From NCBI GenBank assembly GCA_035480955.1, contig DATIHF010000073.1, positions 1-31,561 of the forward strand: a stretch of 31,561 nucleotides of DNA, read 5' to 3'. This DNA comes from DATIHF01 sp035480955 (lineage in GTDB: Bacteria > Patescibacteriota > Microgenomatia > Woykebacterales > RBG-16-39-9b). Numbering within the stretch: the first letter of the stretch is position 1; each line of letters opens with the position of its first letter. Made by a program: the position numbers and the translations under genes. Under the pieces are notes generated by a model that saw nothing but the letters and a program-made list of their open reading frames with translations, was not told where the DNA came from and did no database searches. Below, in pieces: positions 5,634 to 14,553 of this stretch.

Positions 5634-8600
5634 ATGAGTTTATCTTTTGATCGATCTAATCCAAGACACCTTTTATCTATAGTAGTAGTAATCTTTTTGC
5701 TTCTTGCAATTCCTCTGACTGTTATCCTAGTTCGACAAAGCGGTGAGAGTGTTAAAAATCCGCAAGCCGCTGGAACACGTGACCCACTCAAACAGCCTTT
5801 CGCCTCAAACAGTATTTGGAACATGCCAATTGGCTCCAGTGCTAGCTATACACCAGCAAGTTTGAAACAGCATCAAGGTGGAGTCCCAGCAATTGATCCT
5901 AACATCATAATCTTGAAACCTACCTCCCCACAGACAAACATTGTTTACAGTCCTGATGCTTGGGGTGGTGGATCACGGTGCAGTGGTTCTCAGGTCAGAG
6001 AATCAGGTGTGCCTCTGCCCTCTAGCTACATTATCCCTGGTGCTTCTGGTGGTGATACGCCAAACAATGGAGCAGCAATTTTGATGTCAGACAGCCGAAC
6101 AATTAAACAAAATCAACCTCTTACTCACTGTACTAGTGGCGGTGTTTGGACTTCCTACGATTACAAGGCAGACGTAGATATTTATGGTGCTGGGATCACC
6201 GGGGCCCATGGGGGTTCAGGACTTTCCTCGATTGGCGGAACAATTCGTCTTGGTGAGCTAAAACCAGGAGCAGTAATAAAGCATGCTTTAGAAGTAAACT
6301 TGGATTGTGAAAATGAGTGTTCAGCCGCCAATGGTGGTCATCGCTGGCCTGCTACTCAAGCCGACTCCTGCTGGTCTTCTTGTTATGGTGGCGGTAATTC
6401 AAACACACAACCCGGTTCTCTTTTGGCCATTTTACCGAGTGTTAACTGTGATACTTTTGTCTCAACAACACCCGGAAAAATTATGTGCCACGCATTTCAA
6501 GACTACGGGGCTTACGTAGTAGATAGTACGTCCTGGGACGCTTGGGCGATAGTTCCCGAACAAGGTCCTGATGGCAACGAAAAAGACCAGTTCCAAAGCG
6601 ATTATGGTTTCTCAATGAGTCAAAGTGGTACTGGCTCAGCTTGGGCACAGGACATTTCCAAAATGTTTCTCGCCTTCAATGTAGTTACTAACAATTCAGC
6701 TAGTAACATTGGAGGAGGTGGGACCCCAAGACAACCTTTGGCTGATCCGATCGCTCCAGGAGGAACACCACCACCTAGTGACACAACTCCTCCTACTGTT
6801 TCGGTGACCGCACCCGCTAATGGAGCAACGGTTAGCGGAGCCTCAGTGACTTTTAGCGCTACAGCAGCTGACAATGCTGGAGTGTCAAACGTAACTTTCT
6901 TTGTTGATGGGGTTTCAAAAGCAACCGACACTTCATCGCCCTACAGCACACCAATTGATACAACCGGAATGATCAATGGAACTCATACTTTTAAAGCAAC
7001 GGCGACCGATACTTCAAACAATCAAACTTCAGCCCAAGTAACAGTAACAGTTAACAACATTATTATTTCCCCGCCGCCACCCCCACCCCCTTGCTGCGGA
7101 GCCCCACCCCCATCACCACTATCAGCCCCTTGGACGACCAACGGTGATATTGGTACGGTGGGAGTTGCTGGGTCAGCCAGTTTGAGTAACGGTACATTCA
7201 CAATTGCTGGAGCAGGTAGTGATATTTGGGGAAATGTAGATTCGTTCCACTTCTCCGCGCAAGATTTGACTGGAGACGCTACTCTGACCGCTCGAGTTGT
7301 TAGTCAAACAAACACAAATGCGTGGGCAAAAGCGGGAATTATGCTACGTGATTCGATTAGTGCTGACAGCATGCACGCAATGCTCGTTGTGACACCAAGC
7401 AACAGTGTTGCTTTCCAATACAGGACTTCTACTGGTGGAGCTTCGGCCAATACCTCTGCTCCAGCTGGTCTTAACGCCCCAATTTATTTGAAACTGGTAC
7501 GGGCTGGTAATGCAATTAGTGCCTTCTACTCAACCGCGGCATTTTCATCAACCAACACTGGAACTCTATTGGGAACAGTTAATATTGCCTTTGGCAACAC
7601 CACTATAAAAGCTGGGATGGCAGTACTGTCTCACACCACAACTGCAACTAGTACAGCAGTCTTTGACACAGTCTCTGTTACAAAGCCAACAGCAACACCA
7701 ACTACACCAGTAATTAGTGGTGTCAGTGCTAATCCAACAACTACTGCTGCAACTGTGACTTGGACGACTGATCAGGCGAGCAACTCTCAACTTTACTACG
7801 GTACTACTTCTGCCATGGGGTTAAGTATTCAACCTTCAACTGCCACAGTGACCAACCACTCAATGATGCTCTCTGGTCTAAACCCAGGAACGACCTACTT
7901 CTACCAAGTTAAATCAACTAACAGCGCAAATCTCACCGGACAATCGGCTGTCTTGAGTTTCAAAACAGCAGCGGTAGTTGCCAGTGGTAGCGTTATCGAA
8001 GCAGAAAATATGACTCTAATTTCTGGAAGTGATGCCGATCCGTTTACTGACGCAACCGCCAGTGGTGGAAAAGCGATGGTTTTGTGGAAAAACGGTGGAC
8101 TAACCACCCCACTGAGTGGTAGCGGTAATGCAATAGTTTTGAGAATCTACGGTGATCAGTGTAGTGGTGCTCCAAACATGAACGTAACCCTAAATGGTGG
8201 GACAATTTACTCTGGTAGTATTGGAGTGACAACTTGGACTGATTACACAATTCCAGTAACACTTGCCGCAACTAATACACTTAACATAACCTTTACAAAT
8301 GACTATTACCCAGGCTCTTGTGACCGCAACTTGAGAGTGGACAAAGTGACTGTTTCCTCTGCAACAGTTACCTCTGCAAGTCTTGAAGCGGAAACTGGAA
8401 TGAAAGTTACCTCCGGCTGGGTTGACTCTCTTGGTAATGTTTTCACCGACGCAGCAGCTAGTGGCGGTAAGGGGCTGATAATGTGGGGCAACGGTACTAC
8501 CAGTGGACAACTAGCCAGCAATGGAACGAAATTGACCGTTCGTGCCCGTGCTGATGTCTGTACTGGTGGTCCTCACATGGTAGTGACTGACAATGGTACA

Positions 8601-8765
8601 AAAGTAATTGACACGACAATCTCTGCAACGAACTACACTGACTTTACTGGGACCTTGGCTTCCAGCGCGACCCACTCAATCGTAGTTAGCTTTGACAATG
8701 ACCTTTGGCAATCAGCAACTGGCTGTGACCGCAACATCCGCCTCGACAAAATCTCTATTCAATAA
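5634..8765 (+). CDS. Large exported multidomain protein with uncharacterised N-domain, Ig/FN3 and two CBM60-like modules
   Basis: 1043 aa. A hydrophobic helix (~14-34, VVVIFLLLAIPLTVILVRQS) is followed by SGESVKNPQAA, a membrane anchor or signal peptide shared with the next two proteins. Residues ~45-355 form a domain with DPLKQPFASNSIWNMPIG, GLSSIGGTIRLGELKPGA, HRWPA and YGAYVVDS. I do not recognise an assigned function; it recurs in the protein at 11295. Then come a bacterial Ig-like domain (~382-470), a Pro-rich linker interrupted by CCG, a concanavalin-like/DUF1349-type domain (~497-690, WAKAGIMLRDS), an FN3-like domain (~690-775, GLNPGTTYFYQVKS) and two tandem modules (~784-905, ~913-1043). 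Both modules end in an FTNDYY / FDNDLW element followed by CDRN and VDK/LDK, which resembles calcium-dependent xylan-binding CBM60/CBM36. A role in binding or processing extracellular polysaccharide is inferred. Unlike its neighbours it has no dockerin. Confidence 0.85.
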   Translation: MSLSFDRSNPRHLLSIVVVIFLLLAIPLTVILVRQSGESVKNPQAAGTRDPLKQPFASNSIWNMPIGSSASYTPASLKQHQGGVPAIDPNIIILKPTSPQTNIVYSPDAWGGGSRCSGSQVRESGVPLPSSYIIPGASGGDTPNNGAAILMSDSRTIKQNQPLTHCTSGGVWTSYDYKADVDIYGAGITGAHGGSGLSSIGGTIRLGELKPGAVIKHALEVNLDCENECSAANGGHRWPATQADSCWSSCYGGGNSNTQPGSLLAILPSVNCDTFVSTTPGKIMCHAFQDYGAYVVDSTSWDAWAIVPEQGPDGNEKDQFQSDYGFSMSQSGTGSAWAQDISKMFLAFNVVTNNSASNIGGGGTPRQPLADPIAPGGTPPPSDTTPPTVSVTAPANGATVSGASVTFSATAADNAGVSNVTFFVDGVSKATDTSSPYSTPIDTTGMINGTHTFKATATDTSNNQTSAQVTVTVNNIIISPPPPPPPCCGAPPPSPLSAPWTTNGDIGTVGVAGSASLSNGTFTIAGAGSDIWGNVDSFHFSAQDLTGDATLTARVVSQTNTNAWAKAGIMLRDSISADSMHAMLVVTPSNSVAFQYRTSTGGASANTSAPAGLNAPIYLKLVRAGNAISAFYSTAAFSSTNTGTLLGTVNIAFGNTTIKAGMAVLSHTTTATSTAVFDTVSVTKPTATPTTPVISGVSANPTTTAATVTWTTDQASNSQLYYGTTSAMGLSIQPSTATVTNHSMMLSGLNPGTTYFYQVKSTNSANLTGQSAVLSFKTAAVVASGSVIEAENMTLISGSDADPFTDATASGGKAMVLWKNGGLTTPLSGSGNAIVLRIYGDQCSGAPNMNVTLNGGTIYSGSIGVTTWTDYTIPVTLAATNTLNITFTNDYYPGSCDRNLRVDKVTVSSATVTSASLEAETGMKVTSGWVDSLGNVFTDAAASGGKGLIMWGNGTTSGQLASNGTKLTVRARADVCTGGPHMVVTDNGTKVIDTTISATNYTDFTGTLASSATHSIVVSFDNDLWQSATGCDRNIRLDKISIQ

Positions 8766-8775
8766 ATTCTAACTC

Positions 8776-8814
8776 TATAATTTGCGCCCCCTTTAAGTTT
8801 GTTTTAAACTTAAA
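8776..8814 (+). promoter_or_regulatory. Possible -10 box and AT-rich hairpin before the second exported protein
   Basis: TATAAT at 8776-8781 has no convincing -35. Downstream, TTTAAGTTT (8792-8800) and AAACTTAAA (8806-8814) form a perfect 9-bp stem with a 5-nt loop, 11 nt before the ATG at 8826. There is no T-tract, so it is more likely a leader structure or protein-binding palindrome than a terminator. Confidence 0.4.
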
Positions 8815-8825
8815 ATATCTCTGCC

Positions 8826-11294
8826 ATGGGAAAAATATTTAGCAAGTTTAAGAAGTCGAAAAGCTCTCTCCCAATTCTCGCAGTTGTCTTTATCCTGCTC
8901 GCTATTCCCATTACGGTCTACACCGTTGTCAAATCAGGCGAAAATTTCAAAAATCCAAAAGCGGCCACCCCTTCAGTCCCTGGATTTGTCGAACAAAATG
9001 TCGTTGGTACTCTCACTAAAGCGGTGACGATGGAATTTTCCCCAGACGGTCGGCTCTTTGTTGCCGAACAATGCGGCAACCTACGCGTTGTAAAAAATGG
9101 GACCCTCCTGTCCCAGCCTTATCTGACCGTTGGCAGTATTGATTGCAGCGGAGAAAGAGGCTTACTCGGGATCGCCTTTGATCCTAACTGGGCAACTAAT
9201 CACTACGTTTACGTTTACCACACTTTTAACAACCCAATTCACAACCGGGTAAGCCGTTTTACTCAAAGTAGCAGCAACCCTGACATTGCTGATAGCGCTA
9301 GTCAGACAACAATCCTCGATCTTGACGCTCTTTCCTCTGCAACTAACCACAATGGTGGGGCAATGCATTTTGGTAAAGATGGCAAACTCTATATTGCAGT
9401 TGGAGAGAATGCCAACAAACCAAACGCGCAATCGCTGGCCAATAGATTGGGCAAATTGTTAAGAATAAATTCAGATGGGACTATCCCCGCCGACAACCCA
9501 ACTTCGTTTCAAGCTTTATCAGGTACTACCTCTGGAGCAAACCGGGCAATTTGGGCAGTCGGTTTGCGCAACCCCTTCACTTTTGCAATTCAACCGGGAA
9601 CGGGGAAGATCTACATTAATAATGTTGGCTCCAACCCTCCCCCAGACACCCCCAACAGTGCCGGACCGTTTGAATCTGTCTACACTGGCGCGATAGGAGC
9701 AAACTATGGTTGGCCTAATGCCGAAGGCAACCAAAGTTGCTCTACTTACACTTGTCCGCTTTACACTTACGATCACAGCCTGGGGTGCGCGATCGTTGGC
9801 GGGGATTTTTATAACCCAACTACCGTCACCTACCCCCAAAACTTTGTCGGCAACTACTTTTTTGCTGATTATTGCGGAAATTGGGTCAAAAGAATTGATC
9901 AAAACAATGCCAATGCAGTAACAAATTTTGTAACTGGAGTACTGCGCCCAGTTGATCTAAAGGTGAGCTCAGGTGGAGATCTTTACATTTTAAATAGAGT
10001 TGATGACAATACTGGTTCAGGAAGGGTGACCAAGATCGTTTACGCAACCCCAACTCACACTGTTCCAGCCGCTGGGTCAACTAACATTTGGTGTGAAGGA
10101 GAGTCGGCCAACCCGTTGACCTCCCCAATGGTTCGGGGCACCGACACGAGTATTTCACAAGATTATGTTTACACCACTGTAATTGATGTCACCTCGACTA
10201 CTCCACCGACCACCACCGGGGTCGCCGAATACAATTTTGATGTTCCAACTAGCGCTTTGTACACTTTTACAGCAAGGATGAGTTATCCGGACGCTTCGAG
10301 TAATTCTTTCTGGATTCAATTCGATAATAATACTGCGATCAACAAATTTGGTAATGATAATAATTTCAACAACTGGCATTGGGTTAATTACTCAGACGGT
10401 GACACCACAGCGGTGACGATCCGGGTTAACTTAACTCAAGGAGCTCATAAACTCAGGGTTTTTGGAAGAGAGCCAAATACAAAACTGGAAAGGTGGGTAC
10501 TTTCAACTGACAGTTTATTTGCTCCACTCGATAGCGACCGTGGATCAGCCGCTAACTGCGCTCTTTCAGCCAACCAAATGCCAACTCCTACAATCACAAC
10601 TCCAGCCGTCGGATCAACCTATACCCATGGACAAACAATCAACTTTGCTGCGACTGCGACTGACCCAGAAGACGGCACTCTTCCGGCCTCAGCTTTTGCT
10701 TGGAACATCGAGTTTGGTCATAGTACTCACTTCCATCCGCACCAAAGTTTTACAGGAATCAAAAGTGGCAGTTTTGTTGCTAATTTCATGGAGAGTGCGG
10801 ACAATGTTTTCTACCGAATTACCCTGACCGTGACTGATAGCGGAGGTAAACAAGCGTCGGTTTTTCGGGATGTTTTGCCAGTTAAATCAACTGTGAGTGT
10901 CGCAAGTGTTCCCTCTGGTTTGCAAATTAAACTTGACGGAGTCGCCAACACTACTCCTTTTAGTTTCATTGGGGTGGTGAATTTCCCACGTGAGTTAGAT
11001 GCCACCTCGCCCCAGAGTTTGAGCGGGAAAAACTATCAATTTGCTTCCTGGTCAGACTCTCAAACCCAAAAACACACAATAAATACGCCCTCTACTAACA
11101 CAACCTATACAGCAACCTTCCAACAGGTAACAACTGCCGGTGATATCAATGGTGACGGAAAAGTGGGAGGGGCGGACTTAGCGATTTTGATTTCTACTTG
11201 GGGTAGCACCACTGATTTGCGAGCTGACTTCAACAGCAACAAAAGAATCGACTCAGCTGATCTAGCTGTGTTAATCTCTAAATGGAGTCCTTAG
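8826..11294 (+). CDS. Exported PQQ-dependent sugar-dehydrogenase-like protein with dockerin
   Basis: 822 aa. The N-terminal anchor is FILLAIPITVYTVVKSGENF, then KNPKAA, as in its neighbours. Residues ~55-410 form a six-bladed propeller of the soluble glucose/aldose sugar dehydrogenase (GSDH) family: MEFSPDGRLFVAEQ, GERGLLGIAFDPNW, NHNGGAMHFGKDGKLYIAVGE, LGKLLRINSDGTIP, RAIWAVGLRNPFTFA, NYGWPNAEG. Enzymes of this family oxidise sugars with PQQ. Whether PQQ is bound here cannot be told. After the propeller come a beta-sandwich of CBM type (~419-575, starting NIWCEGESANPL), a PKD-like domain (~585-690), a PEGA-like repeat (~690-770) and a C-terminal type I dockerin (~771-822) with two calcium loops, DINGDGKVGGADLAILIS and DFNSNKRIDSADLAVLIS. 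It ends directly against the next ATG, so the two genes are co-transcribed. Confidence 0.88.
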   Translation: MGKIFSKFKKSKSSLPILAVVFILLAIPITVYTVVKSGENFKNPKAATPSVPGFVEQNVVGTLTKAVTMEFSPDGRLFVAEQCGNLRVVKNGTLLSQPYLTVGSIDCSGERGLLGIAFDPNWATNHYVYVYHTFNNPIHNRVSRFTQSSSNPDIADSASQTTILDLDALSSATNHNGGAMHFGKDGKLYIAVGENANKPNAQSLANRLGKLLRINSDGTIPADNPTSFQALSGTTSGANRAIWAVGLRNPFTFAIQPGTGKIYINNVGSNPPPDTPNSAGPFESVYTGAIGANYGWPNAEGNQSCSTYTCPLYTYDHSLGCAIVGGDFYNPTTVTYPQNFVGNYFFADYCGNWVKRIDQNNANAVTNFVTGVLRPVDLKVSSGGDLYILNRVDDNTGSGRVTKIVYATPTHTVPAAGSTNIWCEGESANPLTSPMVRGTDTSISQDYVYTTVIDVTSTTPPTTTGVAEYNFDVPTSALYTFTARMSYPDASSNSFWIQFDNNTAINKFGNDNNFNNWHWVNYSDGDTTAVTIRVNLTQGAHKLRVFGREPNTKLERWVLSTDSLFAPLDSDRGSAANCALSANQMPTPTITTPAVGSTYTHGQTINFAATATDPEDGTLPASAFAWNIEFGHSTHFHPHQSFTGIKSGSFVANFMESADNVFYRITLTVTDSGGKQASVFRDVLPVKSTVSVASVPSGLQIKLDGVANTTPFSFIGVVNFPRELDATSPQSLSGKNYQFASWSDSQTQKHTINTPSTNTTYTATFQQVTTAGDINGDGKVGGADLAILISTWGSTTDLRADFNSNKRIDSADLAVLISKWSP

Positions 11295-13304
11295 ATGCGT
11301 AAACTGCTTCATTTTAAAAAATCCTCAAAAAACTACGCTTTCCTAATTATCATTGTTTTTATCTTGCTCGCCATCCCTTTGACAGTTAGATTAGTTCAGC
11401 AGAGTGAACAAGTCGGTAAACCTTCTCAAGCAGCTGCCACTAGAGACCCCCTCAAACAACCATTTGCTTCTAATAGCATTTGGAATTTACCGATTGGGTC
11501 TAACGCAACCAGAGCAAAAGCGAACTTGGTTTATGCAGCACAAGGAGTTTTTGTAGATGAGAATGTAATCATCCACTCACTGAACTCTCCCTCGACAAAC
11601 ATTTATGGTTTTGATGGAGATCCTTGGGATAGTGGCATAAGTCGTTGCACTCCTAATAGCCAGGTTATTGCAACACTGCCTTTACCTTCAATGGTAGTTC
11701 CGGGTAATAATGGGTCTGATGGGGTTACCCCCAACCACTCGGGAGCAATTTTATACAAAAACTCTGCAGGTAAACTTTACTATCATCAGAGCCAACCAAT
11801 CACCCACTGTACCTCAGGTGGTCCTTGGACTACAAAATATGTGTTTTCTGAAAATAATGGATCTGGTAGTGGGAACGATGCTGCCTTGGATGGTCCAGGA
11901 CGAGGTGGAGCTCAAGGTGGATCGGACCTTTCTTCTGTTGGGGGAAGTATAAGAGTGGGAGAACTCTTGCCAGGAGCATCTATCAATCACGCTGTTAAGA
12001 TAGTTTTGGATTCGGCAAACTACTCAAAGTTAAATAATGGTTGGCGCTGGCCTGCCTTTCGCGGCGATGGTTGTGCACCAGGTTGTTACGGAGCCGGGGC
12101 CAACCCCGATGTCAGGATGGGTTCTTTACTAGCGTTACCAGCTAACTTTGATGTCAATAGTTTTGAAACTGTACCTGGGAAAATTCTGGCGACGGCCGCG
12201 AAAAATTATGGTTTATATATAGTAGACTCTGTTGGACCTGTTTGGGCGTTCACAGTCGAAACTGGTACTAATGGTAATGTAAAAACTGAGTTTAAGAACA
12301 CCTATGGTTACGATTTTGGTCCATGGGGTCGAAGAGGAATCGCTTGGGAAAGAGATATAGATAAGATCATGACAAATCTTGATGTAATAACTAACTGGAA
12401 CCAGAATCTTTACAACACGGTTGCTGCTTCTAATGGTGGGCAAGGTGCAGGTGGCGGCTCGCCTCTAGTTGCTTGGGCGCCAGATGTTTGTCCGACCAGC
12501 CCTTGTGGTAGTGGTGGAGGAGATACGACTAACCCAACCGCAACTTTGACTGCCCCGGCCAGTGGGGCCACTGTTTCAGGAACAGCCGTTACTTTCAGTG
12601 CTAATGCTTCCGATAATGTCGGGGTCACTCAAGTTCAATTTTTCGTCAATAATCAATCAGTTGGAACAGACAGCACTTCGCCGTACAGTATTGCTTGGAA
12701 TTCAACCACAGTTAATAATGGTACTTACCCAGTTTTCGCCAAAGCTTACGACGCGGCGGGAAATCAGGGAAATTCGACTTCAATAAATATTACGGTTAAC
12801 AACGCGATCCAACCCCCACCCCCTCCTCCTCCGCCACCACCCCCAACCGGTGGGAATTCAGTTACGCTGACAATTGGAGGAAACCCCTCGAGTGGTAGTC
12901 CTTATTCTGTAGTTGCAACAACGACAGTAACGGGAACAGTAAAAATAGACTTTTTGGTAAATGGCAGTCTTTATCATTCAGAGAGCACTGCCCCCTACTC
13001 CATGTTTGATGATAATGGAACCACTCCAAATACCGGAAAGGTTGGGATGAGTAGTTACGTCTTGACAGTGAATGTTTATCAGCAAGGCGGGACGACTATT
13101 CTAGCCACTGCTCAGCAGACAATTACTGAGGGAACAAGTACTAAAGTCGGGGACGTAAATGGAGATGGGACAGTTGGATCACAAGATCTGTCAATTTTGA
13201 TCTCTACCTGGGGAAGCAGCACTGATCTACGTGCTGACCTGAATAAAGATGGAAAGGTCAGCTCCTCTGACCTTGCGATTCTAATCTCCAAATGGGGCAG
13301 TTAG
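11295..13304 (+). CDS. Exported protein, paralogue of the 5634 gene, with Ig-like domains and dockerin
   Basis: 669 aa, starting at the base after the previous stop codon. The anchor (~16-36, FILLAIPLTVRLVQQS) is followed by GKPSQAA. Residues ~50-370 repeat the N-terminal domain of the 5634 protein: TRDPLKQPFASNSIWNLPIG, SDLSSVGGSIRVGELLPGA, WRWPA, NYGLYIVDS. The shared 16-residue DPLKQPF block is nearly identical in protein but differs at many third codon positions in DNA, so the duplication is old and under selection. Then come an Ig-like domain (~412-500), a run of 13 prolines, a second beta-rich domain (~520-610) and a dockerin (~617-669: DVNGDGTVGSQDLSILIS and DLNKDGKVSSSDLAILIS). It probably docks to a surface cohesin or calcium-dependent partner; no cohesin is seen in this window. 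Enzymatic activity of the shared domain is unknown. Confidence 0.85.
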   Translation: MRKLLHFKKSSKNYAFLIIIVFILLAIPLTVRLVQQSEQVGKPSQAAATRDPLKQPFASNSIWNLPIGSNATRAKANLVYAAQGVFVDENVIIHSLNSPSTNIYGFDGDPWDSGISRCTPNSQVIATLPLPSMVVPGNNGSDGVTPNHSGAILYKNSAGKLYYHQSQPITHCTSGGPWTTKYVFSENNGSGSGNDAALDGPGRGGAQGGSDLSSVGGSIRVGELLPGASINHAVKIVLDSANYSKLNNGWRWPAFRGDGCAPGCYGAGANPDVRMGSLLALPANFDVNSFETVPGKILATAAKNYGLYIVDSVGPVWAFTVETGTNGNVKTEFKNTYGYDFGPWGRRGIAWERDIDKIMTNLDVITNWNQNLYNTVAASNGGQGAGGGSPLVAWAPDVCPTSPCGSGGGDTTNPTATLTAPASGATVSGTAVTFSANASDNVGVTQVQFFVNNQSVGTDSTSPYSIAWNSTTVNNGTYPVFAKAYDAAGNQGNSTSINITVNNAIQPPPPPPPPPPPTGGNSVTLTIGGNPSSGSPYSVVATTTVTGTVKIDFLVNGSLYHSESTAPYSMFDDNGTTPNTGKVGMSSYVLTVNVYQQGGTTILATAQQTITEGTSTKVGDVNGDGTVGSQDLSILISTWGSSTDLRADLNKDGKVSSSDLAILISKWGS

Positions 13305-13317
13305 ACCCCTGCTAGGG

Positions 13318-13346
13318 TTGACCAAAAAAGTCTCCAGTGCTATATT
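13318..13346 (+). promoter_or_regulatory. Promoter of the nusA leader
   Basis: TTGACC (13318-13323), 17 nt, TATATT (13341-13346) is a near-consensus promoter. Its start near 13353 lies upstream of a complete terminator hairpin, so transcripts from it must pass the terminator to reach nusA at 13450. Confidence 0.75.
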
Positions 13347-13372
13347 AGCGAGTAAGTTTAATACTTTTTGTT

Positions 13373-13397
13373 AAGTGGGATGCTATTCCCACTTTTT
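13373..13397 (+). terminator. Intrinsic terminator / attenuator before nusA
   Basis: AAGTGGGA (13373-13380) pairs perfectly with TCCCACTT (13387-13394) around a 6-nt loop, and the T-run continues to 13397. It ends the exported-protein transcript. Because a promoter lies just upstream, it can also attenuate nusA transcription. Confidence 0.85.
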
Positions 13398-13418
13398 CAG
13401 TATTTAATGCTGAAAAAG
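13392..13418 (+). promoter_or_regulatory. Competing hairpin overlapping the nusA-leader terminator
   Basis: CTTTTTCAG (13392-13400) and CTGAAAAAG (13410-13418) form a perfect 9-bp stem with a 9-nt loop. It uses the last bases and T-tract of the terminator, so only one of the two can form. It could act as an antiterminator, or as a second, minus-strand or 3'-end structure. Confidence 0.55.
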
Positions 13419-13449
13419 CAAAGATGACCAAATTGGAGGTTATAAAAAG

Positions 13450-14538
13450 ATGGCTTTAAGAACAGAATTTGCTGCTGCACTCAACCAAGCTGCGGCGGAG
13501 CGTGGAGTCGATCCGCAAGAAGTGATCGACATCATGAAGGAAGCAATCAAAGCGGCGTACCGAAAAGATTATGGGGCAGAAACTGATGAGCTTGATATTG
13601 AGCTAGACACCGAGCATGGTGGAATTAAAGTTTTCAAAGAAGGCAAAGATGTGACCCCCGAAGGTTTTGGACGAATCGCGGCGCAAACTGCTAAACAGGT
13701 TTTGCTTCAGAGAATTCGCGAAGCAGAAAAAGGGGCGATCCTCACGGAATTTGAAAAGAAGGTCGGAACAATAGTTAACGGTATGGTTCAAAGGCTAGAA
13801 GGACCAAACGTTGTTGTCGATATTGGTAAAACAGAAGGAATCATGCCAGCTCAGGAGCGGATGGTCGGTGAAGATCTGCGGCTAAACCAGAGACTTAAAT
13901 TTTATATTGTAGGAATACGAGAAGGTTCCCGAGGACAAGAAATCGTCGTCTCGCGAGCGCATAAAGGTCTAGTCGAAGGTTTATTTAAACTCGAAGTTCC
14001 CGAAATTGGCTCTGGTCTAGTAGAGATCAAATCAATTTCTCGTGAAGCTGGTTCTCGTAGTAAAGTGGCAGTTTTTTCACGGCAAGCAGGAGTCGACCCA
14101 GTCGGCTCTTGTGTAGGGCAAAAAGGAGTACGAGTCCAGGCAGTGATTGCGGAGCTGGGAAATGAGAAAATTGACATTGTTCAGTACAGTGACGACCCTG
14201 CGAAATTTATCGCTGCATCACTTTCTCCAGCAACGGTTGGAAAAGTCAGCGTTGATGAAGAAGAAAAGACCGCCCACGTTGAAGTCCCGGAAGACCAGCT
14301 TTCTCTAGCAATTGGAAAAGACGGGCAAAACGTCCGACTCGCGGCAAAGCTGACTGGTTGGAGAATTGATATCAAAGGAGCGGAAGGTCTCAGTAGCCTA
14401 GAAGAAAAAGCAAAAGAGCCAGCCGAAAAAAGTGAGTCAGACGAAAAACCAAAGAAAAAGGTAAAGAAAGAGACAAAAAAGAAAACAACTAAGAAAAAGA
14501 AAACTGAAGAAATAGCCGAAGAAGCAACTGAGAACTAA
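13450..14538 (+). CDS. nusA: Transcription termination/antitermination factor NusA
   Basis: NusA binds RNA polymerase and modulates pausing, intrinsic termination and antitermination. The 362-aa protein has the usual N-terminal polymerase-binding domain (1-~100), an S1 domain (~105-180, GTIVNGMVQRLEGPNVVVDI) and two KH domains (DPVGSCVGQKGVRVQAVI; LSLAIGKDGQNVRLAAKLTG). A Lys-rich tail (~325-362) replaces the acidic repeats of enterobacterial NusA. GGAGG lies 10 nt before the ATG. It is followed after 15 nt by infB, the classical nusA-infB order, although rimP and ylxR are absent. The leader carries a promoter, a terminator and a competing hairpin, consistent with autoregulation by attenuation. 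Confidence 0.96.
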   Translation: MALRTEFAAALNQAAAERGVDPQEVIDIMKEAIKAAYRKDYGAETDELDIELDTEHGGIKVFKEGKDVTPEGFGRIAAQTAKQVLLQRIREAEKGAILTEFEKKVGTIVNGMVQRLEGPNVVVDIGKTEGIMPAQERMVGEDLRLNQRLKFYIVGIREGSRGQEIVVSRAHKGLVEGLFKLEVPEIGSGLVEIKSISREAGSRSKVAVFSRQAGVDPVGSCVGQKGVRVQAVIAELGNEKIDIVQYSDDPAKFIAASLSPATVGKVSVDEEEKTAHVEVPEDQLSLAIGKDGQNVRLAAKLTGWRIDIKGAEGLSSLEEKAKEPAEKSESDEKPKKKVKKETKKKTTKKKKTEEIAEEATEN

Positions 14539-14553
14539 AGTGGGAAACTATTT

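Noticed and set aside
5445..5640. tmRNA in place of the tRNA-like gene
   Set aside because: No tag reading frame ending in a run of Ala codons is found upstream on the minus strand, and the acceptor stem lacks the G3-U70 pair.
5309..5650. Plus-strand ORF with a GLEPSTADVFGP peptide
   Set aside because: It reads antisense through the tRNA-like gene and its terminators. Peptides with GLEP-like strings are a familiar artefact of antisense tRNA translation.
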